The notes below the pieces were generated by a model. The model did no database searches. It saw nothing but the letters and a program-made list of their open reading frames with translations, and had not been told where the DNA came from. Position numbers and translations under genes: made by a program. Below are positions 1-12,200 of a stretch of DNA of 64,000 nucleotides, in pieces. Position 1 is the stretch's first letter. Every line of letters starts with the position of its first letter. This DNA is from Cliona cf. orientalis (taxonomy: Eukaryota; Porifera; Demospongiae; Clionaida; Clionaidae): NCBI GenBank assembly GCA_963930775.1, contig OZ005692.1, positions 2,032,135 to 2,096,134 of the forward strand, written 5' to 3'.

Positions 1-2073
1 GGCTCAAGCCAGCGGGAATGGTAGGAAAAGGTCCACTTCAGGTATGCAATAATTATTGACTTGTGCATAATATGGTCGCCTGAGAAGTAAAATTATAATT
101 TGCTTAATAAATTTTTTACAGTCGTAATTATGCAAATGTGAATTGGGTAGCTTCCACTAACAAAGAAACTATACATCAGTGATTTAGCGCTTTAGCATGT
201 GATATTAATGAACAGTGGGAAGGAGAGGTGATCAACTGATACCGTATAGCCGGAAAATTTGGCAGTCTATATCACAACTGCCAAATTAAAATCGCCATAA
301 TTTCCTACTCGCATAATATACATGTACCAAACCGCCATGTTTAAATCCGCTACTAATATTCTTGCAATAGCGATTTTGGGCTCAACTGCCAAATTTTATT
401 CCTGCCAATATTTCTCACTATACGGTATATATTTTATATTATGTGCTCCCCTCTTTGTGGTTTTTTTTTTTTCTAGTGCGTAGACGAGGGAGGAAGAGAA
501 GGAGAAAAGATTACCTCTACATGAGCGACAGCTCTGATGATGAATCAAAGGAGAAGTGAGTTTTTGCCCCAAAATCAAAAACTCATCCCCAGGCTGGATT
601 CTATTCCCAGCTTTTCAGCATGATCAGTGTAGTGAGGAAGTGGTTTGGCAGTCAGTCACCTATGCTGCTTCCAAATTAGCTTTTATAGAGCTATCCTTGT
701 CCAAGGCAAGCGTGAGATGATGTCCACCATTGAGGCATACGTGTACATGTACAGTCGAACCTCCATGGAAACAAAGGACACTTTGGGAACAATATAAATT
801 TAGCTGTTTTGTCCCTTATAGAGAGGTTGTCCCCTTCTCAGAGGTTCTCAATGAATAGAAAGTTTACAACTAAGGGAATGGTAGTTTTTGGGACTCCAAA
901 CAGTGTCCCCTTATAGAGAGGTTTAACATAGAGTGTCCCTTTCTCGGAGGGTCCTTTATTAGAAGTTCGACTGTACTTTCAGCTATTTGATTGTCCGTTG
1001 CCCCTATAATTATAGGCACACTCCTCACGTGATGACCCTGTTTGATCGAAAGGTTGATCTGGCCCGATTCACAACGACCACGCCCCTCTACACCATGTGC
1101 CGAGATTGGATGAGCAATGACCCAAACAACCTCCACTTTTACAATAACTCCGCCCATAAACATGCCCCCACTGGAGGAGGTAGGCAATATACCAAAATTA
1201 ATGCTTGCCAATTCTTATTGTACAAACTCCTGCAAGTGCTTTAGGGCTCCATGATTTAAGCCCCTTGGTGCTCTGCACTGATGAGGCCCAATTAAGCCAT
1301 AACTGCAGTTGCACTTTTGGCACCTACTTTTTGAAGTTCATGTACATGTACATGTACGTACATGTGACCATTTGACCTCTCCCTTGCAGTTTCAGAAAGC
1401 ACACCCTCGCTGAACCACACTGAAGATGCGACGACTAATTCTCACCTCCCAAGCCCCGCCCTTCCTCCGCCCATTCCTTTACCGACGGACACAAACGGAC
1501 AAGAGGTTCGGCTGGACATTCCTAAGCCCCTCCCACCTCCTCCACGGAACGACACTACCGACTTTGATAAGGCCATAGAGAACGTAAGCATTGTGTAGTT
1601 ACATGTACATGTATAAAGTTAATGACAAGCAAAATTAATTATCCTACTTAATCTAATACTACGCATGGAATTTCAATTTTGAAAAACCTGGTAAAGGTCG
1701 TCAATCACTTTTAGATACATGCATAAACGTTACGAGAATTCGTAAAGTGCTAATTTATTGCATTAAATTGGATCATGCGTTGCATTCAATTAACTACAGT
1801 ATGCAAAATTGAGAATCATACATGACTTAATCCCTCCCCTATCTCTTGCCATAATAGTTATTATTATCTCTTTCTTCCTCTCTCTCTCTTTCTCCCTCTC
1901 TCTCCCTCCTCTTCCTTACTCCCCTGCAGGGTGGTGGTGACATCTCAGCATACAAATCTTCCTACGTGCAGCGATGGAAACAGGTTCGCTCTCAGTGGCG
2001 GAAGGCCTCTGCCCTCAATCAAGCCCGATACACAGACAGTCTCAAGGTGCTCAGGGAAATGTTCCAGAGATAG
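1..2073 (+). CDS. LIN37: LIN37 homolog (MuvB/DREAM complex subunit), 5' end outside window
   Basis: Exons read at 1-41, 477-555, 1016-1179, 1390-1583 and 1930-2073 (TAG); all four junctions are GT-AG and keep one frame, giving 206 residues here. LIN37 is a core subunit of the MuvB complex, which with E2F/RB-family or B-MYB proteins represses or activates cell-cycle genes in the nucleus. Three blocks match the family in order: a basic patch (RRRGRKRRRKD), the block VMTLFDRKVDLARF..TPLY..CRDWM, and the C-terminal block QRWKQVRSQWRKAS..NQARYTDSLKVLREM. Between them lies a proline-rich linker, as in vertebrate LIN37 (about 246 residues). The start codon lies upstream of the window. Intron 1 holds a MITE and intron 3 a decayed hammerhead-type repeat. 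The call rests on remembered family sequence and is strong because three separate blocks agree. Confidence 0.9.
240..426. mobile_element. MITE family 1, copy 1 (in LIN37 intron 1)
   Basis: A non-coding element of about 187 bp begins TACCGTATAGCCGGAAAATT and ends with the inverted complement (..CTATACGGTA). Inside are repeated, mutually inverted GCCAAATT / AATTTGGC boxes. Related copies lie at 15589, 36656, 40831 (partial) and 56390, which defines a family. No ORF is present, so it would depend on a transposase encoded elsewhere. Confidence 0.75.
1236..1335 (+). repeat. Degenerate hammerhead-ribozyme-type repeat (LIN37 intron 3)
   Basis: This stretch is a diverged copy of the repeat at 16359-16505: both share AGTGCTTTAGG at the left, TAAGCCCC, GGTGCT, then CTGATGAGGCCCAATTA and TTGCACTTTTGGCA. 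Here CTGATGA (1278-1284) and the outer stem GGTGC/GCACT are kept. The GAAA box has become ATAA, and the short helix III with the GTC cleavage triplet is deleted. It should be catalytically dead. Confidence 0.6.
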
Positions 2074-2320
2074 CAAGTTATACAATCTCATGTGATGTCA
2101 CATGGCAAACACATTTGTACATGTACTGTTTTGTATAATTAATTTTAATGTTTTGAATGTTAATATTTGTTATAATTATTATGCATGAATACCAGTAACT
2201 GTTATTAAGAATTATTGTAGGGTGAATTTAATAATTTTAATATTGTTTGTTTTGTTTTAATTGGATCACCTACATCCATGTGCAGCGTGCACATGAATTG
2301 TTTTGTACCCATTAAGGAAT

Positions 2321-2326
2321 AATAAA
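2321..2326 (+). terminator. Polyadenylation signal AATAAA for LIN37
   Basis: A canonical AATAAA lies 248 bp after the LIN37 stop codon in AT-rich sequence. It is the first good signal downstream. Confidence 0.5.
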
Positions 2327-2534
2327 TAATATTATATCTAACACACCATGCCAGACTTTGTACAATTTTTTTTGACTTACTCAAGTCTTACTAATAATTT
2401 TATTACTGTTGTTTTGTGTACATGTCATTTTGTATCATATTTATGCTCTAGTCTTTTTTTTTTTACAATGTCATAATTTATTGAAATTGTATGTTTACCA
2501 TAAAGGTGTACCATTATATTGCTTCTGGCACTAA

Positions 2535-3308
2535 GCATGTATATATGTGGGCACTCAGAGTAGAATTGGAACATTGCATTAACTTGGTCAATAATAAGTT
2601 TTCTACATAGATTTATACCAATATGGGGTAGAAATTTTCTGGTAGATGTTTGAGTCAATATGTTGTACCCCTACCCAATGATATGACAGGCTGATTATTC
2701 ACATTTATCATACACGATATACATAAATATTGCATAGTCACATATACTGACAAGCAAGTAAACCTATTTAAAGCACTCTAAACAGTATTCAGTGATTTCT
2801 TTCATTGAAATATCTTCATGTGCATCCTTAAATGACTCGTTTAGCCTCTTTCTAGGGTGTAGGGTATTCAGCTTGACCTTCAAGGCATGCACAGGGTCTG
2901 AGTGAGCATTGGCAATTCAGCAGGTACAATTTACAGGAAAATTGGGCTACAAAGTCCAAATGTGAAGATATAAGAACCTTTTATAGCTTACACACAATAG
3001 TTAGCACTTTCATCTCACCTTAGAGGTACATAGAGGATCGGTTCTCCACTGAGCAGTACTACTTGACCCCATGCCATGGCGCCATTACACAACATCAAGT
3101 CATGTGGTCGGTCACGTGATCCCGTTACCGTGACAACTATACCACTATAAACATTCTACATGCATCTAAGGTGGACATGCAAAAGTTGAGGGCAAGATCA
3201 TTAACCCTTTGGTAGCCTGATATATGAAAACTTTAGGCGCTTTTTTCAAAAAATAACCAAGCTAATATAATGTTCCAATTCTACTCTGAGCGCCCACATA
3301 TACATACC
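2535..3308. repeat. Inverted repeat arms about 60 bp long, about 650 bp apart
   Basis: The arm at 2535-2598 (core TCAGAGTAGAATTGGAACAT) is matched in inverted orientation at 3249-3308 (core ATGTTCCAATTCTACTCTGA), and the match extends on both sides with a few substitutions. The arms could be terminal inverted repeats of a roughly 770-bp non-autonomous element. They could also be two opposite insertions of one short repeat. No ORF of note lies between them. Confidence 0.55.
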
Positions 3309-3433
3309 TAACAAATTAATTATAAATAGTGCTAATTAAATACATGTGGAATTATTGCATCCAACATGTATATATACATAATAATTATTATTGTATAGCG
3401 TTAATAATAGCTAGCTAGGCCTATAGGAATACA

Positions 3434-5371
3434 TCATCTGCTCGGTAGTTCACGGGCCACAAATCTCGGAAAAAACACCACTGAACCTCGATACAGTGAA
3501 CTGATCGACTTAAGATGTCTGTAGCTATCCCTCCAGTTATCAAAGACGGGCGTGAAAGGAGGTTGGCCGATTGCTAAGCGAGCATTATTCGCTGCCATGA
3601 CGTTGGACATGAGCAAAAACGGATAGGAGTACGATCGTGGGAGGTAATTAAGCAGGGGTATCCCAATCAGCACTCGGATCAACATCTTGGCCCAGTTATA
3701 GGGGGCGTTGATCGCGATGGCTTCGAACAGTACCCACATCGATGAATATATGACACATCTCGTCAGATGAGCCAGCAGCGCAGGGAATATTCCGGCGTAA
3801 AAACCGGAGAATCCTTCCTCACGATAAATCTCCCTCGTCGAGCGCCACACGCTGGTATAGATAGCTTCTTTTCCGACGTGCTGTGCGATCATACGCACCG
3901 AAATGACATGAAACGGATGAACTATCATCTCCACTGCCATGCTGGTGATGGTATTGGCCAGAAAAGTTCTCAAAGCACGCACGAGGATGCCGCGAATCGT
4001 TTCGACGTTTTCCGGTTCCGTGTCAGGAACGTCGCCACCATCGGAATCCACCGGCACTTCCTGGAGGGGGATCTTTGAGATTATGTGATTTACGGTCGGA
4101 CGGATGACCCCCACGGCCGAGAGGTGGACCACTTCGGCAAACATGGACCCGCCCACTCCCCGATAGAGGGCCTGCCAGCCATCCTGTCGGATGATTTGAC
4201 GAGCGTAGCCGAAGAGGCCGGGGTAGTAGTAGAGGTACTCTCGGAAGATGAAGCTGTAGCGTTGCTCGGGAGGTGAAGGTTCGTAGCCAAGCTGAATCAG
4301 AACCTGAAAGGAGAACAAAAAAACAACAACTCAAATTAGGGTAACTGTTACTATGAAGAATCATCAAGATAGATCAATACTAAGTACCGTAGGTCAGGTT
4401 TTAATTGCGAGTATCTATTAATTGCGAATTGCGAGTTTTCTACGTTTCGCAATTAATAGATTCGCAAACATAAATGTGCACGTATACTACAGTACGGTAC
4501 GGGGTCGTCCATCGCAATTATTGGATTACCAATTTAACTAGAACGTAATCATTAAACTATGCAATTAAAACCCGTCCTACGGTATCTAAGGTATGATGTG
4601 AACATTAATTAGAGAGCCCCTGGATTGTGTGGCATAATATATAGAGTGTGTATGCAGTGTCGTACATGTATGAGTTTGTTCATGTGTGTTTATACGTGCA
4701 CGACTGAGTCTATATGTGTATGCTTGCATTGTGTACCCATCACTGTGTACACATCGTCACCTAGTCTCGCTAGCCACCCCCTTCAATCTCAAGAGAAAGA
4801 GGGGTCTGGTGACTACACATACAGCTAGTTGTTCCGACGTCGGAATGCAAAAAACATCATGAGTAACCACAAAACAATGCAGGGCCGACTGTATTTGTGT
4901 ACCTATCACTGTGTACACATTGTCACCATGCATATCATGACATGGTGTGTATTGAGGGGGGAGTATATACAAGTCGGTAGTCAAATAAATTTCAGCAAAA
5001 TGTACCTGTACAAGCTTGAGAGGATAGAAGGGTGCACCGATGACCGAACGGATGATGTTGGCCATGATACCCTCGGATGGCTTGCTCTGTCCACGGCCAC
5101 CCCCAGCAGTTCCCCCACCGCCTCCGTCCCCGTTCAGCCCCAAAAATGTCGCTGCCCCCTCAATTATTTGCTGCTCGGGGCCAATCGGCTCTCTCTCGTT
5201 CTCCAGACCTTCCCCGATCAATTCGCGAGCAGGTAGTTCTACGTCCCCAGCGGCGCTAATAAGCCCCGTGATTTCACCTGCTGGACGGGTAGATGCCCCC
5301 GCGGGAGCTAGAGACGTGTCTGGAATCACCTCACTGAGTGGCCCTGTAGTTTTGTCCGAGTCAGACATCAC
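3434..5371 (-). CDS. MTCH: Mitochondrial carrier homolog (MTCH1/2 family)
   Basis: Two exons, 5371-5006 and 4303-3434, join in phase 0 into about 411 residues. MTCH proteins are divergent SLC25 members of the outer mitochondrial membrane, known for recruiting BID and for inserting tail-anchored proteins. The join gives a PFYPLKLVQVLIQLGYEP block typical of MTCH. HPFHVISVRM and YPFLLMSNVMAANN follow, marking the second and third carrier repeats. The classical PX[DE]XX[KR] signature is degenerate, as expected for MTCH rather than a true transporter. The first about 100 residues are a low-complexity extension with a Gly-rich stretch near residues 80-94, longer than usual. Either of the two opening methionines could be used. 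The intron holds a MITE at 4385-4584. Confidence 0.85.
4385..4584. mobile_element. MITE family 2 (in MTCH intron)
   Basis: A 200-bp non-coding element has near-perfect inverted ends of about 24 bp: it begins TACCGTAGGTCAGGTTTTAA and ends TTAAAACCCGTCCTACGGTA. Shorter inverted TTAATTGCGA / TCGCAATTAA boxes lie inside. A fragment resembling its right end occurs near 19850-19905. It has no coding capacity. Confidence 0.7.
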
Positions 5372-6296
5372 TGCACGCAGACAGATACTCTGAACTCTGT
5401 TCTATCAAACCAGTGGGACGGAGACCAGATAACGGCGTAGTTGCTGCTGCAAGCTGTTTGTAAATTGATCTGGCCTGGCTCAGATCAGGGAGACGTAGCT
5501 CGAGACTACTGGATATGGGCGGTGCATGCTAGCTATAAATCATGTGACATCAGGTTGCGCGCGCACCGTATTAGCGATCCTTTCCAGACGATAGCGCATG
5601 CACCCCGAAAGTGAACCTGGGTTCGAGGCTACACGTAGGGCTAGTACTGCTATGTGTCTGATCATGTATAGACCTAGTAACTCAATATAAAATGATCCAG
5701 AGTAAAATTAATGATCAACAATAGGTAGGCCTACAGTACTTAAAAGGAGTAATTACTGCGCATGCGCACATCGTTGCGACAAAAATTAAACCACCAATCT
5801 GCGCTGCAGCGACTATGTCTATTTTTGTATTAAGAAATTTGCATCGAAGATAAGATAGCGCACTTGTCATGATATTTGTAGTAGAGATCAATTTCATCCG
5901 ATAATAAAGAGCACGCTTGCGGAATGATGTGGGCGGGGCTAATCGGCGCACGACTAGCCGGTAGTGAGTGAAATTGATAGGCTTGAAGTGGCACGTACAA
6001 TGGACCAAAGAGCTCGCGCGCGGTGGAATGCGCGACTGCATTTATACGAGTTGCCTGCACTTCGTTTCTCCAGTACATGCACTGTTTATACAGGCAGTAC
6101 AGCAGCTCCCGAGGCTCAGCGCTCGCATCATCGGACAACAAGTACACCGATTCTAATCGTGGGTCATTTGTAAACTTGTTGTCGAAGTACAAACAAGCAC
6201 ATACGTGGTGAAACCCTATAGCCCATACACTGACTACTAATTTCGCAACAATTCCTTGAAGAGCTATAAAGACTCGAGCCAGAACTCCGACAGATC
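5372..6296. promoter_or_regulatory. Divergent promoter region between MTCH (-) and Wnt (+)
   Basis: The 925 bp between the two start codons are locally CpG-rich (about 5560-6060), unlike the AT-rich surroundings. They carry the palindrome TGCGCATGCGCA at 5757. Several overlapping open frames here (5715-6211) show no family resemblance, so I read them as a by-product of the GC content. Confidence 0.5.
5757..5768. promoter_or_regulatory. NRF1-like palindrome TGCGCATGCGCA
   Basis: A perfect 12-bp palindrome matching the NRF1 consensus (YGCGCAYGCGCR), between divergent MTCH and Wnt starts. It is one of four near-identical sites in the window. Confidence 0.5.
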
Positions 6297-9200
6297 ATGG
6301 AGAGAGTGCAGTTTAAACAACTTGTGGAGATGGCAAGAATGCTATTTTGTGCTATGTGAGTTGTTGCATGTAGCTATCTGGGTATACTATCAGCTGTTGC
6401 ATATTATTCAAGTATTGTCGGAGATTTGTAGCAAAAAAATTGTATTGCTGACTCAAGTCTGATCAAGAATGCATGCATGCATGACTAGCTAAACTTGGCT
6501 ACAGGCTCCAGCAGACATGCGTGCATCAATCTTCCAATGTCCCATAAATAACTTACTTTCATGCAGCAGCATGGATCAGGTCATTATCAGCTGCAGCCAA
6601 TCTTTGTCCCGAATCTCAACTGCATGCTCATAGCTATAATATTAGATCAAGCAAGTTGATCCATGGAATAGAGTGCATGATCATTGCATGTGCAGCCCGA
6701 AATTTAGCACAAATCCAAAACTGCATGCTTAAATTGCTGCTTAGCCTAGGTCTTTTCACCACTTCACAGCTTACAATATGACTACAACATTACGATTTTA
6801 TTTATTGAATCGAAAACCATGCATGTTCTAGCACATAATAAAATATTATAGGAGAGCATACTTTCTGCAGACAGATGTCATTATTACTATATTATATTAT
6901 TAACGTTATACACAGGTTATTATTATCTTGGGCGATGCATTTTGCAAGCCCAATTGAATCTGGAGGTGGTTCATCAGACAACTGTAGCAGCATTCACTGT
7001 GTAATATGCCGGAGTATAGAGAGTCTGAACGAGATACAGGTAGACATGTGCACCGATGTTCCACAGTCGTTAACGGTACTGACCAATGCTCAACCAATCA
7101 TTGCTGGAGAATGCAAGTGGCAGTTTCGTAAAGATCAATGGGACTGCGCTGGAATCACAACGCCAATTATTGAAGAACCAAATTTGAAATGTAAGTGCAA
7201 AAAAGAATCTATTGGATATTGGAGTATAGTGTACATGCACTTGAGTTGCAAATCTCTAGTGCATGCAGATAATTAGTGTGCTAAATTATCAGAATGCTAA
7301 TATTATGGGATAATACAGTACCAGCGATGGTTGTATGTATGGCACTACATTCAGATCTGCAAATTGCATTCTGAAGTATTATAGTTAAGACTTAGCTAGT
7401 ACGTCAGCCACTATCATGGTACTAATTGAGGCAACTTTATGATTGGTATGCATATTACTCCTACCCCCAAGGCAGCTAAATTAAGTTTGAATAGCCATCT
7501 ATATAGTGCATCTACACGATCAAAATTAGTAGCAATATGTAACCCGGAGCTATACGGCGTCCATGCATATCTCACATAGCTTTCATATTGAGTTAAGTAG
7601 GCTTCAAAGCACCTTGCAATTAGTTGCATGGTTACCATTAGTCAGAAGGCATCATAGCTAGAATAAGCTTCCCATGGAAGCATGCAGGTTCAATTATTAT
7701 CATATGGCCTCACATCTTTCTTATGAGTTCCAATCAAAGTAATGCGTTGCAGCATCATAGATCAGTGCGATTGAATTAGGAATGATGAAACAATCTGCAA
7801 GATTTCTGGAATTTGCAAATTGATATCATCTAGAACGTGCACATTTCTTAAGTTTCATGCGACAGTGAGAATGTAAATTTGAAGTCTGTCGCTCTTGTTT
7901 GCATTAATTTTGAGCCCATACATTTTAGCACTATCATGACATTGTACATAATTTAGTTTGTTTTAGTGGTTTCCTGTGTTTTAACCACAATAGAGTTAAG
8001 ATAATGCAGTGATATTATACACTTTATCTGCATCGGCTTCTCTGCATGCATGCATGCATGCTGCACACTATAATGTTTATGCAAGTGCACATGGAAGTAA
8101 AGAATTCTAAGACAGTTTTTACTGAACCATTGCACCTCCTATATATACAACACTGATTAGCTAGCAAGAGGAAGGTATCTGGCAGATTCAGTAATTTTAG
8201 AGGATCATATTATCGTCTCAGCAATACTGTGCGCCATCTCCTATAATTATATTAAAATAGAGGCCACCTCGATCACCCTTTCCCACCCCTGCACTACTTA
8301 AGCACATTCAATTTGCAAACATTAATTATTATGAACCATTGAAGATGCCTGTAGCATAAAGGATACTCAGTAGTTATAAAGGAGTTTAATTTAAGTGCAT
8401 GCACACAGTGTTGTGCACCCATACATAATAATATTATGCATGCACCGACTGATTCCCATCACCCACCTGTACAGTTCGTGACAAATAATATGCGTAAAGG
8501 TCATTACGTAGCACAGCAACAAAATCTGAATTTGATGAGGATGCTCTCAGCAATAATAACATTGTCATGTTGTAGCGATCATGTTAGATGGATGACACTG
8601 AAATTGAGAAATTACCCTGTCCATGTGGTCGCCTTCTGTGAACTGACAACAATTCCCACAAAAAAATGCTGAACTTTTAATCATCCATTATTACGTATAC
8701 GTTTGGGGTAAACATGTATAGGTGCAAAGCTACTGGTATATACATGTAATGCACAATAGTTAGCTATAGCCTCATCCCCAGGGGCAAACCAAGGATCAAG
8801 AGTATATATTCTTATCTATACATTAATGTATATGTGTCAGTAATGCGTTGGTGTGGAATAGTTTTACAATATGCACACATGTAAACCCCCACGTGGCACA
8901 TGAGAAGGTGTTAATTCTAAAGATGGACTATTGGAATAATGATAATAATAGGTTAATAATAAAGTGCCATATGTATTATCATGGCAAATGTGATTTTGAC
9001 CTGAGGGATAGTTGTATCCAAAGGCATGCATTTCATCTTTTGAAGTTTGCAGCGGTGGGGGATCTTGCAGTCCTAGTATTTGAAATCCTATACCTCAAAC
9101 ATTGTTTTCATACCTCCCCTTGCAAGTGGGAAGTAGCATTTGTGAAGTTTCTAATTAGGCAGTCTTATATGGCGTAAGAGTGTACGTAATATGGACTAAT

Positions 9201-12200
9201 AAGATTTATAGGAAGGCATTGATGTACTATATATATTGAATACTGAGTTATGGAGAGTTATCATAATAATAATATATGGTAAGGTCAATGAGTGATCTGG
9301 TTTCACTAACCTCGCTCTCTCTCTCCTTCGCCCCTCACTCTCCCTTCCCTTCCTCCCTCCCTCTCTCTCTCTCTCTCTCCTTCTCCTTGCAGTGAATAAA
9401 GAGACAGCCTTTGCTTACGCACTCACCTCAGCCATCACTGTTCACCAAATCACTTCAGCCTGCTCCAACGGTGACCTCGGCAGCGAGTGTGGTTGCGATA
9501 CGTCAAGAAACGGTCTCGTCACGGTACAGGGATGGAAGTGGGGTTCATGTAGTGACAACGTCTCGTATGGAATCACATTTTCTCAGAACTTCTTGGACTC
9601 GAGAGAGCTGGACAGAGATAGTACTGACCAACAAGAAGTCTCCAAGGCACTTGTGCACCTCCATAACAATGCTGTTGGAAGAAGGGTAAGCCAAAAAAAA
9701 AAAAAAAAAAAAAATCCCTCCCCCCCTCCCCCATACTTGAGCTCATCTACAAAATTTGTACAATTAAGTTTGGGTAGCATTCTATGACATTGTACCTTTA
9801 CCTTATTCATTGCTACTTCTGTGATTAAATTTAACAACTTAAGGACATTGAGCTTGTTAGTTACATGTTACCAACATCTTCTGGATGTGTGCAAATAGTA
9901 ATTCTACACCACTGGCTAGTAATTAGTGGTTTAGTAACCCTCGCCGTGGTGACGCTAATCAGATTACAGTGCACGCTTAACATTGTTAACAAATTACCCA
10001 CTAATGACACTAATTAGTGACCTGTCGCCAATGTGCTTTACTTGTGATAGCAGATACCCCTAGTGATATTAGAACTAGAGACGGTTTAAGAAAGACATGG
10101 CAAGTATATAGATATTTCTAGATACGTAGTGTAGCATACTTGCCAATCTGTCGTTTGCCATTAATGCAATCATAAACTTTCATGGTTGTTGGAAGGAATG
10201 CGAGCTCTGTTCGATTCTTGATTGAACCTACCAGCTGTTTTAAATTAACTATAAAATTTATTACTAGTTTATCATTGCCTCATTTAATATCAATAATTAT
10301 TATTACTGAACCAATTTGCATTAAATCTACCCCCAGTGCAGCTTTAATCTTCAGATTAGATAAAATTAGTTAGCTAACTGATGAGCATGCCATGTTGAGA
10401 ACATAGTTAAAATTCGATCATCTTTTGGAGTTGAAATCGATCAAAGATATTGAATGGTGCCCACACATAAAACTAATGAAATGCAAGCTGGGAACGTGTC
10501 CACGTACACATTTTCAAATTAAGCAATACTGAGCTGCTTCTTCCAATCTTTATAATATATTATATGCAAATTACTCACTAGGTAGTGGTAGTATGCATTT
10601 TTACACTCTATTTCCGTGCGGTTATCTCCGGCATGCCAATTAGCAGGCAGCTGGCATGCATACTCACTGAAAAACAATCGGCACACATGCACTCTATATT
10701 ATGTCACTTAGTGGAACCTTGTGGTTGTGCAGAGTGCAATGTTTGCATAGTGAGGTCATGTCCATGCAGCCACAAATGTATGCTCAGTAGCTATGGCAAA
10801 AACCAGGATGTAACGCTTATCATCACCATAAAGGATTTCAAGAGAGATTAAGACCAGCGATAGCCAGAGAGAGTAGAGGAAGGAGATTATTGTGTATATA
10901 GCAAGCTAACTGCCCATAGAATGACACCTGATCCCACAATGTTCAAAGGACATCAAAGGGGATTTGGGTACAACCAAAAAAATGAAGCAGATATACTTCA
11001 AAGGTGATAGAGACCGGCCATATGCATAAAATAAAGAGAAACTCAGAGTGCGTACCCTATCAATCGTTATAGTCTACATCATCCTCAGCAGGTGGACACA
11101 GCTACTCTTAGAGACTAACCAATAGTGCTTTAAATTGTTACACTAACATCCCTTACTCGTGGGTAAATGAATTCCTGAGCGTGAGAGCGAGGCCAAGCTT
11201 CAAACGCACTCCAGTTTCTCAAGTTATCTCAGCTCAATTGCTATACTAATGCAGAAATACATGTGTGCATAAACGTGACAAAAAGCTCAATGGGATGGTG
11301 TGCTATTATAATAACGACATGCATACATGTGTAAAGAACCCTTTGGCTAAGCCAGCTAGCCAGCTAGCAAGTTTAACCACGTACTGCCCATAGAGCCGGA
11401 GATGGTAGTAATAGGTACTACAATAATTATTTTTGGTCTTAGACTACAAAAGAGGCTATCGGTGTTACCATGACTTTACACCTCAGGGGACACCAATTAT
11501 TTCTGGACATCTGCACTTACAATAATTGCTGTTGTTGTACGATAGATAATGCATGTAGATAAGAAAACAGAGCTTAGCGGTCGGTAACTACCTAGTAAGG
11601 GCAGCTGTACCTGCAAGTTGCTGGACAGGAAAACCAGCTGCATTTGTGGTTGCGTTAGCTACTGCTTACAGTTAAATTCTCATGCACTTTGCGAAGCCTT
11701 AATCAATTTGTCCGCATGCACACACGAGGGTGCGCTTTTTGTCTCGGCACCCACTGAAGGTTGGTTGGCACCTGAGAAATATTTAGCAGGTGATAGCTAA
11801 ACACGTACGTAGAGACAAAATGGTTGACTGTTTAAAGATTGCAATATTATGGTACTACTAAAAATTATTAATGGCAGTATATTATAGCCACGAGGGCACG
11901 ACAAATAGCTAAAATGTGGCATTCCTTAGACAGCTGGTCAATTGATAATCGAGAGGAAAGTTATGGAATCTTTGGGAGCGTGACTTTGATTTGGATTGAT
12001 CGGTGATCGATTATTGATGCTTGAATAGACAAAATAGCAAAAAAAAAAAAAAAAAGATAGACATCTTGATATCTGATGCATCGATCGCTAAACACCTCAA
12101 CATTTTGCATTAAGTGCATTGATCAGCAAACTATACACATGAGCATTCTTTTCAAGTGGTATGTTCAGATGTACCTCATTTATTAAGCATTCCTGGTCAA

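Larger units (their letters stand above)
2074..3433. other. LIN37-MTCH intergenic spacer (convergent genes)
   Basis: This AT-rich stretch between two convergent genes shows no convincing coding frame. It holds the LIN37 polyadenylation signal at 2321 and a pair of inverted arms at 2535-2598 and 3249-3308. The 3' ends of both genes should lie here. Confidence 0.6.

Noticed and set aside
5715-6211. Overlapping frames on both strands (up to 120 codons)
   Set aside because: They compete with each other, match no family and lie in a CpG-rich promoter where stops are rarer.
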